The notes under the pieces were generated by a model. The model did no database searches and was not told the DNA's origin. It saw only the letters and a program-made list of their open reading frames with translations. A stretch of DNA of 64,000 bases from Guyanagaster necrorhizus (Eukaryota > Basidiomycota > Agaricomycetes > Agaricales > Physalacriaceae): positions 703,383 to 767,382 of the forward strand of contig NW_025064888.1 of NCBI RefSeq assembly GCF_019112545.1, read 5' to 3'. Of this stretch, positions 45,872 to 58,965 are shown in pieces (positions within the stretch are counted from its first letter, which is position 1; the number at the start of each line of letters is the position of its first letter). The translations under genes and the position numbers were made by a program.

Positions 45872-47690
45872 ATGCCATCATCATCTACATCAACCTCTGA
45901 TCTCACTGATGACTTCTTTAGGCTTTTAGCCTCTGTGATAGGAACTCTTCTTGAACTTCTCATAATTGTCTATCTCTGTCAAAGATGACAATCTATGACT
46001 GCCTGAGTAGTCAGACATGCTTGAAAAAGTAGACAAAGAAGCACTGCAGGAAGAAATACAGTGTGAGTGAGAGAAAGAGTATTTATGACTATACCAGAAG
46101 CAGATGGTCATGCTTACACAGGATGTTATCTGGAGAATGATGCCTATAGGATAAGACTATATAGTAGCAGATAAACTAGAAAAGATTGACATTTTACAGT
46201 ATGCCACCACTGAGCAGGCAATTTTATATATAACAGAATGCACTTTGAGGACCTGCTGACAAAGCTGCCAGCATATTAGTCTAGGTTTCAACTCCAGCCA
46301 ATATTGAATACTCCATCTGTTACCCTGAAATGAGCCAACTATATGATACTATCCATCTGAACTACCAGCACTCAGTATATGTATATAGCACCCTTTATTC
46401 AAAGTATCCAAACTCAGCCTATTCAGCTAATGTCCCAGCTGACAAAGTGGCCTACTGGGTTCTGAAATCTCTAGACTGGCCAGAGAAGCTGACTTCTCAG
46501 TGGACAGCCACCACCTGACAAGGCTGGTCTGAATAGCAAGGTCCCTGAAGAGGATGACCTTGAAGTCATCAAATTAGACTTCACTATGCAAAATGGACAT
46601 ATTGTGTGCAAAGAGAATAGGCTGACTGGGAGTCTGGTTGCTGATGACAACTCACTTCACTCCTTCTTCAGACCACCTACTAAGTGGAAGTGACTATCAT
46701 TTTACAAATACTCAAATCTGATAAGGGTGCTGCCTGCAGATGCAGCAATAATTCAATGCAACTTGATCTTTTATGGAAGTCTCAACCTTTCAAAGATGCA
46801 TCAAATGATATTAGTCAATTTTTGATTGATTGCAAATAGTATTTTGAGGTATACTCCACATATCTCTCCTTCAATATCTATTGCATGTTATTCATTGCAT
46901 CCTACTTTGAGAACAAGGCAAAGATGTGGTGAACCCTTATTTTCTCTGACTTTTACTCAATAATCAGGTAGCATCATTGACTGCTGTCCTGGCTGGTATT
47001 TAAGCAGATGGTTCATGACAAGTTCATTGATCTGGCAGTCCAGAAAGTATACAAGAACAAGATGAAGAAGCTGCAGATAGAGAATAAAATGGCAAACAAG
47101 TACTTCAATGAGTTAGAATGACTTGGAAAACTTGCTGAGATCTAGGACAATGTTGCTAATGATAGAAGGATGATTGAGATGCTCAAGAAAGAAGCATCTC
47201 TCTCCTACACAAAGATGATCTCAGATATAGGAGTCAACATTCCAAAGGGGTATGATGTCTAAAAGGAATGCATCACTGAGATGAATAAAGAATGGCAAAG
47301 GCAAAAGATGGAGAATGTCAACCTGCAAAGTGATTGAAGACTGAATAATTTCTCCAGTGCAAAGCCTAATAATACTTTCAACACTGCTAAAACCAATGCT
47401 TTCTTCTCTTTCTCTCTAATATACAGCATGCAGAAGACAGAGACTGGCACCATATACACTGGGAGTGGAAAGCCAATGGATATAGACTGTCTCAAGAAGA
47501 AGGGAATGTGTTTTAATTGCAGGAAGAAGAGACATCTATTATAGAATTGCTCAAAGAAGAAATGCATGCAGGAAGATATCTGGGCACAAATCACCAAGTT
47601 GCAAAAAGAAGCCAATAAACTTGAAGAACTAAGCAAGAATATAAAGGTCAAGAAAGTAAAAGACAGAGCTGATGAATGAATAATCCTATT
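45872..47690 (+). pseudogene. gag remnant of element B
   Basis: The start at 45872 reads MPSSSTSTSDLTDDFFRLLA followed by a hydrophobic segment ending LLIIVYLCQR. It aligns with the gag start of element E at 61897. A capsid-like region is near 46780-47250. The zinc knuckle at about 47508-47551 reads CFNCRKKRHLL-stop-NC. A Lys-rich tail follows. Stops and frame changes occur throughout. Confidence 0.75.
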
Positions 47691-48159
47691 TGATCAGCCA
47701 AAGAACTTAGTGATGTGTCTCACATAGCTGCTGGACAGACTTATATACCATCTTTAGTTACTAATATTTATATACATTTGAATATACTCCTGTCTACCAC
47801 TATACTGAGCATGCTGTAAGGATCAATAAAACAGAAGACTCAACTGCCTATAGGCCAAACAAGAGGAGCAACTCCTATGAGCTGGCTAAAACTATTTAAC
47901 ACTAAATGAACTTGGTGAGCTATCAAGGATGTGAGAACAGAAGAAGAAGCCAAGGCTGTACTCAAGAATTGGATATACTGAACTTGAACAGAAGAAATAA
48001 TCAATAAGATAGTAGAAGAAATGAAGAAAGCCAAATGATGCCAGGCTCTAGAGTGGCTCAATGAACTCCAGGAATCAAAGAAGTACATATAGCAACAAAA
48101 AACCTTAGTGTGGGATCTGACCACTAAGACCCAAATTGAAATACTCATCTTCCACTCTA

Positions 48160-51100
48160 TACATGCAGTGACAGCCCTGATTGATAGTGATTGCACCAAG
48201 AGCTCAATAAATCATGCTTTCATCAATAAGCACAGTTTGCCAACATAGGCTACTGCTACCCTTATCTCTGTTTACAATGCAGATAGTATGAAAAACCAAG
48301 CCAGGTCAATAACCAAGTTCATTGAACTTTGGTTAACCATAGGAGATCACTCTGAATGGATCAACTTAGCTGTCATTGACCTTGGAACTAAGAAAGTGTT
48401 CCTTGGTTATGATTGGCTGATACAATATAATTCTCTGGTCAATTAGAAGATTAGACAAATTATCTTTGCACAATGCTGATGCTGCAAAATCCCCTTTGAA
48501 CTGCCAGATGAGGATCCTGAAGATTGATGGGATGAGGGGATGAAAGACAGTGAGACCATTCTTATCATCAACATAGAATAAGCTGTACATGTTCAGACAA
48601 TGCACCACACCAATGATTTGGCAGCAAAAGCCAATACAGAAAAAGAAGAGAGGACATTCAAAGAAATAGTGCCTAAATGGATTCAAGATTATAAAGACCT
48701 ATTCAGCAAGGAGAGTTTTGATGAGCTACTAGAACCAAAGCTATAAGACTATGCTATCAAACTAATCCTAAACACAAATGCCAACCTTGACTGTAAAACA
48801 TATCTGCTCAGTTATCTGGAGCAATAGGAGCTCAACAAATTTCTGAAAGAGAATCTCTCCAGTGAGCACATTCAATCCTTGAAGTTGCTGATGGCATCTT
48901 CTTTCTTTTTTGTCAAAAAGAATGATGAGAAGCTCAGGTCTGTCCAAGATTATTAGAAGTTAAATGAGATGATGATCAAAAATCACTACTCTCTCTTATT
49001 AATCTCAGAACTGATGGACAAGCTGTGGGAGGCCTGCTACTATACAAAGTTGGATGTCAGATGGAAGTATAATAATATATAAATCAAGAAAGGTGACAAA
49101 TAGAAGGCAGCCTTTTGCATCAACCAAGAGCTTTTCAAACTAACTGTCATGTTCTTTGGGCTAACAAACTCACCAGCCACCTTCCAGTGGATGATGAACA
49201 ATACCTTCAAAGATCTCACCACCACCAGAAAAGTCACTATTTATCTTGATGATATCCTTATCATGTCTAAGGACAAAAAGAAACACCAATAACTAGTTCA
49301 GCAAGTGTTAGCTCTGATAAGAAAGCATAAACTATTTCTCAAAGCAGAGAAGTGCAAATTTGAAGTGCTGAAAACAGTATCTGAGGGTGATCATTAGTGA
49401 AGAGAGCATCTGGATAGATCTGGTGAAAGTAGCAGAAGTAACCAAATGGCTGGAGCTGACAAAGAAGAAGGAACTTCAGTCATTTCTGAGGTTCACTAAC
49501 TTCTACTGTCAGTTCATATGAGATTATAGCAAGATTGTCCAACCTATGATACAGCTTACTGGTAATGCCCTATAGGTATGAGAACCCTCCCAACAGGCCA
49601 CATTTGACTATCTCAAATAATGCCTTACAGAAGATATAGTCTTGGCAATTTCAACACAAGATGGGAAGTTCAGAGTGGAGGTGGAATTAAGTGAAGAAGT
49701 GATTGGCATAGTACTTTCTCAGAAACAGGACAGAAAGTAGTGATCAGTGGCTTTTGTCTCCAAGACACTAACTGTCACTGAATGCAACTATAAAATATAT
49801 GACAAGAAACTTCTTGCCATTATGCTAGCCCTTGCAGAGTAGTGTCACTATCTGATTGGAGCAGTACAGACCTTCAAGATCTGAACAGACCACCAGAACC
49901 TTTGATATTTCCAACTTTCCTAAAAACTTAATTGACAACAAGCATGATAGATCATAGAACTAATAAAAAGGCCAATCTCTTGAGTTGATAAGTAGATCAT
50001 GACCAGAGGAAAGAGAACAATGAGAGGGTGGTGTTATTAAGACTGGAACACTTTCAAGCTATGATAATGTCAATGGAGAAGGAGATTCATGAATAGATCA
50101 AGAGTACAACATGAGACACCAGCCAGTGGGACCAGCCAGTGGCTCTCTCACTCAATTATGAATGAGGGATGATGAAAAAAGGTGGACTGATTCATGATGA
50201 TGGAAGAATATATATCCCTTGTGATCATCAACTTCAAGGAGAGATTATAGCCATCATGTGACTGCAGGACATCTGAGAATCACAAGAACCAAAGAGTTGA
50301 TTTTATGCAACTATTGATGGCTGAAGATGAGACAGGATATAGAGAGATACATGAAAAGATATGAAATGTGTCAGCAGATGAAGGCTTCAACTCAACTGAA
50401 AGTGGCATCACTCTACCCAAACAAGATTCTAAGGACACTCTGGACCCATATATCCATCAACATGATTATTAGACTACCTGATTGCAGTAGCTATGATGTA
50501 ATTATTATCATTATTGACCAATTCTTAAAGGCTATTATCCTGATCACATGTTCAATAGAATTATCATCAGAGAGATAGGCAAAGATCCTCTGTGATGAAG
50601 TCTATGCAAAGTATGGCATGCCTCAGGTTATCATCTCTGACTGAGATCTCTAATTTATGTTGAAGTTTCTCAATGATTTATATCAACTCTTAAATATTTG
50701 TAGCAATACCTCCACTGCATATCATCTCTAGACTGATGGCCAGATAGAGCAGGTGAACCAGAAGATAGAGAAGTATCTCTGCATGTTCATTAACTACCAA
50801 CAGGATGAATGCATGGAATGGCTTGCATTAGCAGCATTCCAACATTCCAACTACATCCACTCTGCCACAAGAAAAACACTCTTTTTTGCTAATTATGATC
50901 AACATTCTAACATCTCACACATTGAATGACTACACACTACAATGTCTGTCTCCTTGGATTTTGCTTTAACTATGGCTAAAATTCATGACAAAACTCACAC
51001 TGCTCTTAAAAAGGCAGCCACATTTATAAAGATACAATACAACAAACACTATCATTCTGCACATCAATACTTTATCAATGACAAAGTCTGATTTGACACA

Positions 51101-51510
51101 TCCAACCTTCATCTACCACATTCCAAACAGAAGTTAGCCAATAAATGAACTGGCCCCTTTCTTGTTATCACTAAAGTCAGCTGATTGGCCTATAAACTCC
51201 ATCTCTCTATTGGATGACACATCCATAATATCTTTAATGAATCCTTTCTCACACTATATATCACACTGGCCTTCTCAAATCAAGAATGGCCATCCACTCC
51301 TGAACCAATACTAGTCAATGACAAAGACCACTATGAAGTCAACCAAGTCCTCAATCACAGACTCCAAAAGGTGCATGCTCATGATGGTGAATCAAGAACA
51401 ACAGTCAATTATCTGGTTAGTTGAAAGGGCTACAGTCTTGAATCTAACCAGTGGGTCAATAAACAACATATGAATGCTGCTGACACTATACACAACTATG
51501 AACTCTCCTT
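48160..51510 (+). pseudogene. pol remnant of element B (PR-RT-RNaseH-IN-chromodomain)
   Basis: The protease reads ALIDSDCTKSSIN (DSG altered to DSD) near 48170. The reverse transcriptase has KNHYSLLLISELMD, NSPATFQWMM and IYLDDILIMS, with YLDD at 49242-49253. RNase H-like sequence follows, with TDHQNL near 49890. The integrase shows an HHCC-like part near 50250-50400 and a core with NMIIRLPDCSSYD and IIIIIDQFLKAI. The chromodomain near 51320-51500 reads YEVNQVLNHRLQKVHAHDG and KGYSLESNQWVN. Many codons for Arg, Gln and Trp are now stops. Confidence 0.87.
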
Positions 51511-51537
51511 AGATTGATCTATCAGAATGATGGTCTT

Positions 51538-51550
51538 AAGAGAGAGATAA
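51538..51550 (+). promoter_or_regulatory. polypurine tract of element B
   Basis: AAGAGAGAGATAA directly precedes the right LTR and aligns with the equivalent site of element A. Confidence 0.75.
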
Positions 51551-51965
51551 TGTTACAATTTTTCTATTTTTTTTCTTGATTAACCTCTATTCATGCTTAG
51601 TCACTATAATAGGCAGAGTCAGCCATTGTCCTTTAACAATAACAACACTTCTTGATGATAGAAAATACTCTTTTGTAGGTAGTAATGATGCTCAAGGACA
51701 ATGAGTATCATAGCAGAGAAACACATAATTAATAGATGTACATTTAACCAGAATATGAACAGTATATAAATAGTGTAGCTCTCACTGTATATCCTCAGCT
51801 TTGAGTTAAAGTTTATCTTCACCATTCTATCTCAAGCTGACTTATAATTGACCTTGAGATATAACACTATACAAGCATATATAAGTGAACTTGGGTGTGA
51901 CTATACAAACTTGATACAGTGCTCATTTATCACATGTTTAGATCATGTATCACTTAGACTCAACA
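51551..51965 (+). repeat. 3' LTR of element B
   Basis: It starts TGTTACAATTTTTC and ends CTCAACA, 415 bp. By eye, most differences from the left LTR are transitions. An about 45-bp deletion lies between two copies of TGCTTAGTCA near the left end. Confidence 0.87.
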
Positions 51966-52394
51966 GTCTGCAAGACTTCACTATACTCAGAGTCTTGATG
52001 ATCTGGAGAAATGTGAAGTTTATTTTGGAAGACTATATAAAGGAAAAAAGCTTATAAAGGAACAACTTTCTACCATTAATGCAGCTGAATGAAATTTGAC
52101 AACTGCACAGCAGTAAATATTTGCCAAATATTAGAACAAGCTGACAGAAGACAAGAGCTGAGAGCAACATACTGCATCTCAGACTCTAATGGCTACATCT
52201 GGATCCAGCTCTTATATTGCTAAAGGAAAATTTGCCAACTGCAATCAGAAGATTGATGATACTAAATTAAATATCAAGGCATAATATAGAGCTCTTGAGA
52301 TATGGAATCAGGCTTGAGACATCAATCAAGAAGTCTCTGAAGGTGATATGTCTCATTCAGAGGCTCACTCAGAGGTTGAAGATGGTTTTATAAC
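51966..52394 (+). pseudogene. continuation of the element C gag-like frame
   Basis: Past the element B target site the frame resumes with LHYTQSLDDLEKCEVYFGRL, then helical, Lys/Glu/Gln-rich sequence and SHSEAHSEVEDGFIT. It then meets the solo LTR at 52395. Several stops are present. Confidence 0.6.
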
Positions 52395-52926
52395 TGTTAT
52401 GATTTTTTCTATTTTCTTTCCTTTTTCCTTGATTTATTTGGGATTGACCCCTATTTCTGCTTAGTTAGAGTGCCTAGACCAGGCACTTAGGATGGCAGAA
52501 ATGCTTAGTCATCAGCATCGCCCTGATTCTGGTTGCTGCTGTGAAGTTGCGCAGCAGCATAATGACAGAGAAGTCTCTCTTATTTTTGTGCAGCAGTAAC
52601 AGCAGTAATAGCACAACAGCAGGACAATACTTTTTGTAGGTATCTTAGCAATGCTGGACAAAATGCTACACAGCATCAGCAAAGACAATTAGGTAGTTAT
52701 ATTCTTAGAACAATAAGAATTTAGTATTTAAGTAGCATAGCTCTTGCTGTAGTAACTCCAGCTTCAAGCTAAAGTTTATTCTTTACTATCTACTCTCGAG
52801 TGACTTGCAACTGCCTTGATCACACAATGCTGATAGCACATCAGTGAACTCTGATAGTATAACCCAAAGTGCAAGGTTCTATTAGTTTATCACATATTAT
52901 CAGTCACATGAAATTTGGGCTTAACA
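52395..52926 (+). repeat. solo LTR inserted in element C
   Basis: This 532-bp copy starts TGTTATGATTTTTT and ends GGGCTTAACA. Flanks ATAAC and ATGAC form a 5-bp target duplication with one transition. The protein frame of element C continues from GFIT directly to VRKSSKY across it, and no internal region of its own family follows. A TATTTAAG box and AGCTTCAAGCTAAAG are present as in related LTRs. It retains a few CpGs. Confidence 0.82.
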
Positions 52927-54625
52927 ATGACTGTCAGAAAGTCTTCTAAGTATAACAAACAAAAAGAAAGACCTCAGGAATTAAAACTAAAGACAAAGGT
53001 TCACAAAACAGGCTGCTATAATGCCCTTGAAGTAGAAGAAACATCAGATGAAGATTCAGAGTCAGATTTGAAGGCAGAACCTCAACCAAAAAAGGCACTC
53101 TCTAAGACAAGTGCAAAATCTTTGAAATGAAAGACTGTCAGACCATTGACTGATCATAGAATGAGGAACATCATACAAAAACACTCAAAGGCATCTTCAA
53201 ATAGCTGTTATAGCAGCTGATATAGATCTACCTGTCCTATGAATCAGCTACTATCAGATAGCTTCTTGGCTGATATATTAGATGTTGGCAAATCAAAGAA
53301 GAAGCAGAAGGTCTCATCTGAGTGTAAGAAAAAACTCAATAAGAAAAAGCTTGAGAAACAGAAACATAAGTACTATGTTAGTTCCTTTAGCTCTGAATCA
53401 TCAGAGTCTACTTCCAGTAATGAGTCTGACTCAGATTGAGATTTTAATTATTCAGGATCTTTTCTGTTAGATGATGGTTTCCCAAATACTGGTTCAAGCT
53501 CATTGAGCTCAAGTAGCAGTGATGCAAGCAATGAGTCAAATATATCAGATAGCTCTAAGCTATCCAATCATAGATGTCAACACCATTATCATCATACTAA
53601 AAGGTATGGTTCTCATCAGCATAAGCATAGAAGTTAAAAACATCACTACAAAAGATTAATTTGACCAATATCTCCTACACTATATGATGGCACAGCTGAT
53701 GGTGAAAAATTCCATTACTTTACAATGGAATTGACCCAATTCTGCAAAGAAGGTCAAGTTCCAAAGAATAAACAGATATTTCTAGCATCATATTATCTGA
53801 AGGAAAAAGCATTATCTTTCTTCATTCAGAAGGTTTCAAAAAAACCATGCAAAATAGATATTGATAGACCTCTTGTGAGGAATCTTTAATTCATGCTTCT
53901 CTTTAAATTACCAAAGTCAGCAATAGAATAAAATAAAGAAGTGCTACTAGAATGATCACACTGTTTTAGAATACATTTATAAGCTGAAAATCTTATATGG
54001 CCTTGTTAGTGTGACTAGCAAGCATGAGCATATTATCAAGCTTTGAGATAGATTCCATAGGGAGATGCAGTATGAACTCCATCAAATAAAGCTCAATAAG
54101 AAGATTCATAGCTGGTGCTGTATTGTCAAAGAGGCTGAACTCATTGAAATGGCTGACCTTGAGTCTACACCTCATAGTATTAAGGAAAAGAAGCCATCAT
54201 AGAGAGGTTCTGAAAACAGCAATAATCATGGAAATAGTGGGTGTACATTTAAGAAATATAAGTCTGGTAACAGTCTTTCAAAGAGATATTCTCATAACAA
54301 GAATAGACTCTGTAAGAGAGGATCTAACTTGTATAGTCAGTCATCAAGCTACAATCAATTCTCATCATCTTCCAGAGATAATAAGCCATTGAATAGAGAG
54401 CACAATAGTGGAAGCAAGCCTACCACAAATTTTAGCTCTAGAAATAAACTATCAAAAAGCAAGAAGGTAGAACTTGTCACTGCAAATAAGTGCTTTAGAT
54501 ATAAAGAAGTGAGACATATGGCTAGAAATTATCTTTACAATAATATGATGAAGTCAAGTAATAAAACAAGGCCACCAGACTTCTCAGCACATGATATACA
54601 TTACAACTTGGCAGATGATCACTAG
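52927..54625 (+). pseudogene. capsid and zinc-knuckle part of element C
   Basis: Lys- and Glu/Asp-rich sequence with many Ser runs is followed by a capsid-like segment near 53670-53850 (SPTLYDGTADGEKFHYF, FLASYYLKEKALSFF). A decayed zinc knuckle near 54490-54540 reads CFRYKEVRHMARNY, where two of three cysteines have become Tyr. Stops are frequent. Confidence 0.65.
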
Positions 54626-56930
54626 CTTCAAAATTTGGCAGAGATAACTGAAATAGTTGATCATATTTCAATTGAAATAATGTTCATATTTACTGAATAA
54701 GACAGTTAGTCTTAGAATGATAATCTATTCAATGAAGACATTCTAAACCTTGAACCTGTTTCAGAAACTGATAGTGAGTGGGCTTCACAAGTGCTTACTG
54801 AGCTCTATACATCATCTATTGAATCTGAAAATGATATTACATCTTCAGGTTTTAGCTCTGATACTTTTGTTGAATCAGAATTAGATGACCTAGAGATATT
54901 TATTCATAATTTTGGAAGTATTAAATGTAATAAAGCCTTACTGGTGCTAGGGATTGAGAACTTTGCTCATTCATGATCTAAAGAGGATGCCTGTGCAAGA
55001 GATCATAATGATGAACTTATGTATTGCTGGGCTGATAATGCTAAGAATGTCTATGGTATTCTGAGATAGACTATACCAACTTCATACTGTGGCAGAAGGT
55101 GGATTCAAAGTAGCAATCTAATACAATTAGCAATCTACATCAATACACTGCTGGAATGAGCTTGAACCATGATGCACCTTATCCTGGTGATGAGTTACCT
55201 TGAGGTGCAGTAAGCTCCTACTATTTTAGAGTATTCTGTCTGAATCAGAAGACTTTTACTATTGCAGATACTGAGTCAGAACATGAAGAACTCACCATAT
55301 CTGCCTCACTGTTACAAAACCCAAAGTTTCATATTGGTGTATGATATGCAAAACAGCATGCTAGATTATTAGCATTACTATATAACTCTACAGAGTGGTA
55401 CTGCAATTCATCTGAAATTGGAGGTGCAATAATGCAAGGCATGCATTTTATTCTGAGTCATAACATTAGTATATATTCAGATATGAAGAAATTAGGCCAT
55501 AAAAGCCCAATCTCACTGTATAATAGACTCTAGATTTCTCATAAGACATTAGACAGGAACCAGATTATGATTACTGATCAGATAAACCTTACTGTCCTTC
55601 ATATTGATGCTATACAGCTTGAAAACCCATATTTTGATGCAATCAGATGGCTTGCAAAGAACCTGAATGCATTCATAGTAAGGCAATATGAGTTCTTACT
55701 ATTAGATGAGCTTCACTTTGAGAAGCTTAAGCAGGCAGAAGCTATTAAAGCTCATTCAGAGCAATAGCACATGCAATAAATAAGAAATGTACTTGCTGAA
55801 GCTCTTGAAACCAAGCTACATGAGAACCAACCTTATTCAGGGGATTTCCAGAAACTCCACAGACATCTTCAGTTCACACTATGAGACTTTAAAGCAGACC
55901 ATCAGTTTAAATAGATTGACTATGATCACAGTCTAGGAGGAGAAGTTTTTTATAAATAGATACTGGACTCACAGTTCAATCTCAGAGAATTCTGGAGATG
56001 ACAATTAGCCATGTTTGATAATATACCAACATTTTAAGATATAAATTACCTTTAGATGGGCCATCCACTTGCTACTGCAGTTTGAAAATCCTTAACAAGA
56101 TATATATCATTTATTACAGACCAGTGAGATCTAGAAGATGAAGTTTAACATATTGTGTACCTAAATCCAAAGTGACCAACACAGGAATACATCATTGACA
56201 ATGTGTATTGAGAGTTTAAAACCTCAGTAACAATCAAAAACTTGATGAACTTGAACTTGAACCTTCTGAACTGGTATAGAAAGAAGCTCAATCAAGCCTA
56301 TAAAAATCTTCTTCAGCATCTTTGAGGCCCTGTTGAGTATGAATTCTTATCTTGTCTATTCTCACAGTCAGTAGAGATAAATAAATTTTGAAGGAATCTT
56401 GATAGTGAGCTTCTAATGCTGTTTCATACCTTTTACATTGCTTTCTGATGATGTTTTAGGTTTATTAGCTTGTTTAGCACTATTAGGACTTGTGCTAGGC
56501 AATGATGAAGTCAAATCTTCAGTACTCCTACTCTCTTGTGTGATTCTAAAGCAGATGAAGGATCATATACACTTTGTCAGCTCTAAAACCACACAGAAGG
56601 ATGGAAGTACTGAAGAATTGACTCCATCATTGTCTAGTATAAGTTCTAATAGGGCTAAACAAGCAAACAAACCTAAAATGTCATCAGAAAGCAGTGAAAA
56701 AGGTGTGAAATAGCATCAGAAGCTTATTATCAAGATCTCTCCAAAATCAAGGCTTAGCCCCAAGAATATGAGCCATAAGTCAGTCAGACAACCTGCAGGT
56801 GCTTCACAAGACATATCTATAGAGGATAAGATCAAAGACTCACCTCACAGAAGCTGGGATGACCATAGATCTCAACAGCAAGAAGGCATTGATGTCCAAA
56901 GTGCCAGCAAAGCAATGTCATGTGATTTGG
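54626..56930 (+). pseudogene. unrecognised middle region of element C
   Basis: Read through stops, this part gives helical, charged sequence such as SIYSDMKKLGHKSPISLYN, LDELHFEKLKQAEAIKAHS and DYDHSLGGEVFYK. In other gypsy elements the protease, reverse transcriptase and RNase H lie here. I find no DSG, YxDD or RNase H motif, although the integrase that follows and the capsid before it are readable. The identity is unknown. Confidence 0.5.
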
Positions 56931-58965
56931 CTGAATTTGGTCTAGATTGTGACAGTGTGACATTGCTTAATGCTATTCCATCGCAAAATGGCCTCAACTT
57001 TGAGCAATCAATCAGAAACAACTATTTTAATGATACTCTCTTCAAAAGAGTAGTTGAACATCTTAAACCTTCAAGAATTTTGAGTGGAATATGGATTCTG
57101 GCCTACTGTACCTCAAAAAAGATGATAGCTGACTCTTATGCATACCTCATGTACTTATAAATGGCCAAACAGCTCAAGAAATTATAATTTCAGAGGCTCA
57201 TTCAATTCTAGCTCACTTTGGAGCAAGCAAGACCTTAAACTATCTTCACCAGAATATCTGGTGGAAAGACATGGTTTCAAATGTGAAGTCTTATTGTGAG
57301 TCATGTCATACATGCAAAATGAGCAAGCCTAATAATCAGAAGCCTTATGGCTTATTTCACCCACTGAAGATACCTTCATACTCTTGAGAAGCAATTGGTG
57401 TGGACTTTGTTGGACTATTACCAGACTCAAAGAATTGAGATGGTACTTTTAACTCAATAACAGTAATAATTAACTTATTTATCTTTATAGTATATTTAGT
57501 TCTATGTTATATAATGTATTCCACTCATCATATAGCTCAACTGATGTTTGAATATATTTATAAACTCCATGGAATGCTATAACAGATAATAAATGATCAA
57601 GACACTCTTTTTACAAGTATCTTTTAGAAATGGCTTCATGAGCTAACAGGAACTCAGCTCAATATGTCCAGTGCATACCATCCTCAGAGCAATGGTTCTA
57701 CAGAATGTGCTAATCACACTATCTGTTAAGCCCAAATTCCACATGACTGATAACATGTGATAAACTGATAAAATCTCACACTTCAGGTTATACTATCAGA
57801 GTTCACTTGATGCACTATCAGCATTGTGTAGTCAAGGCAGTTGCAGGTCACTTGAGAGTAGATGGTGAAGAATAAACTTTAGCTCAAAGCTGAGGTTACT
57901 ACAGTGAGAGCTATGCTACTTAAATACTAAATCCTTATCATTCTAAGAATATAACTACCTAATTGTCCTTGCTGCATTGTACAGCATTTTGTCCAGTATT
58001 GCTAAGATACCTACAAAAAATATTGTCTTGCTGTTGTGCTATTACTGCTGTTACTGCTGCACAAAGATAAGAGAGGCTTCTCTGTCTTTGTGCTATTGTG
58101 TGTCTTCTCAGCAGTGACCAGAATCAGAGCAGTGCTGGTGGCTAAGCATTCCCACAGTCCTAAGTACCAGGTCTAGGCACTCTGACTAAGCAGAAATAGG
58201 GGTCAATCCTGAATAAATCAAGGAAAAAGAAAAGGAAAATAGAAAAAATCATAACACTATCACTCAGATGCTATAACAGTGTGTTGATACTACACAGAAG
58301 GACTGGATATCTAAGTTACTAGCCATTGAGTTTGCTATCAATTGTGCTTGATCAGAAATCACTGGATATGCTCCATTTATGTTTAATACAGAACACATGC
58401 CATAGTCTATGATCTGAAATTCTAATATGAAAAATGAATATTCTTTAGTTAAAACCTTTGCATGACTTTGCCAGTTAGCAATTATGTCTGCCCATAATGC
58501 AATCCTAGAGGCTCAGATGAAGCAAACTAGGCTTGTCAATTGGAAACAATGGGTTGAACCCTTCCATAAAGGGGACTTAGTTTATGTCTTGACATAAAAC
58601 TTAAAATTCACTAGGAAATTAATTCTGAAGTATATCAGCCCATACAAGATCATGAAAGATTTTGAAAATCACTCATTTTGGGTGGAGCTCCTCTCAAGCT
58701 TCACTCAGCAAGGAGTTTATCTGGTCTTTCACTCTTTATTGCTTTGAGTTCATGTTCCAAGTGATGATTGTCAATTTCCTGAGTGCCTTGATACTCAAAT
58801 ATATGAGACTCCAGAAGCTGAACCACAATGGAAGATAGACTGCATTGTATCACATCATGATGCAAAAGAGCAAGCTATATTTGAGATTAAATGGACAACA
58901 GGAGATATCACTTGGCTGTCCTATGATCAAATTTTAGATCTTGGATGCCTGTCAGACTACCTCAA
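56931..58965 (+). pseudogene. integrase and chromo-like region of element C, split by a solo LTR
   Basis: The zinc part (about 57208-57335) reads AHFGASKTLNYLHQNIWWKD and SYCESCHTCKMSKPNN. The core has GVDFVGLLPDSKN, IINDQDTLFT and SSAYHPQSNGSTECANHTI, carrying the catalytic Asp, Asp and Glu. The solo LTR at 57724 follows immediately. The frame resumes with TQML, then KDWISKLLAIEFAIN. A chromo-like segment at about 58850-58965 reads FEIKWTTGDITWLSYDQI. This resembles agaricomycete Ty3/gypsy pol. Confidence 0.82.
57724..58256 (-). repeat. antisense solo LTR in the element C integrase
   Basis: The segment is the reverse complement of the LTR family. It starts TGTTAAGCCC and ends ATAACA on the plus strand, 533 bp, almost the same length as the solo LTR at 52395. 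The flanks CTATC and CTATC are a perfect 5-bp target duplication. It splits the integrase just after its catalytic Glu motif. Confidence 0.9.

Larger units (their letters stand above)
45353..51965 (+). mobile_element. full-length chromovirus B (6.6 kb)
   Basis: The element has two LTRs (45353-45812 and 51551-51965), a self-complementary primer site, gag with zinc knuckle, protease, reverse transcriptase with YLDD, RNase H, integrase, chromodomain and a purine tract. The flanks ATCTG (left) and GTCTG (right) form a 5-bp target duplication that differs by one transition. Both copies lie inside the gag-like frame of element C. Many TGA and TAG codons and near-zero CpG show an old, inactive copy. 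It is of the same family as element E at 61410. Confidence 0.9.
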
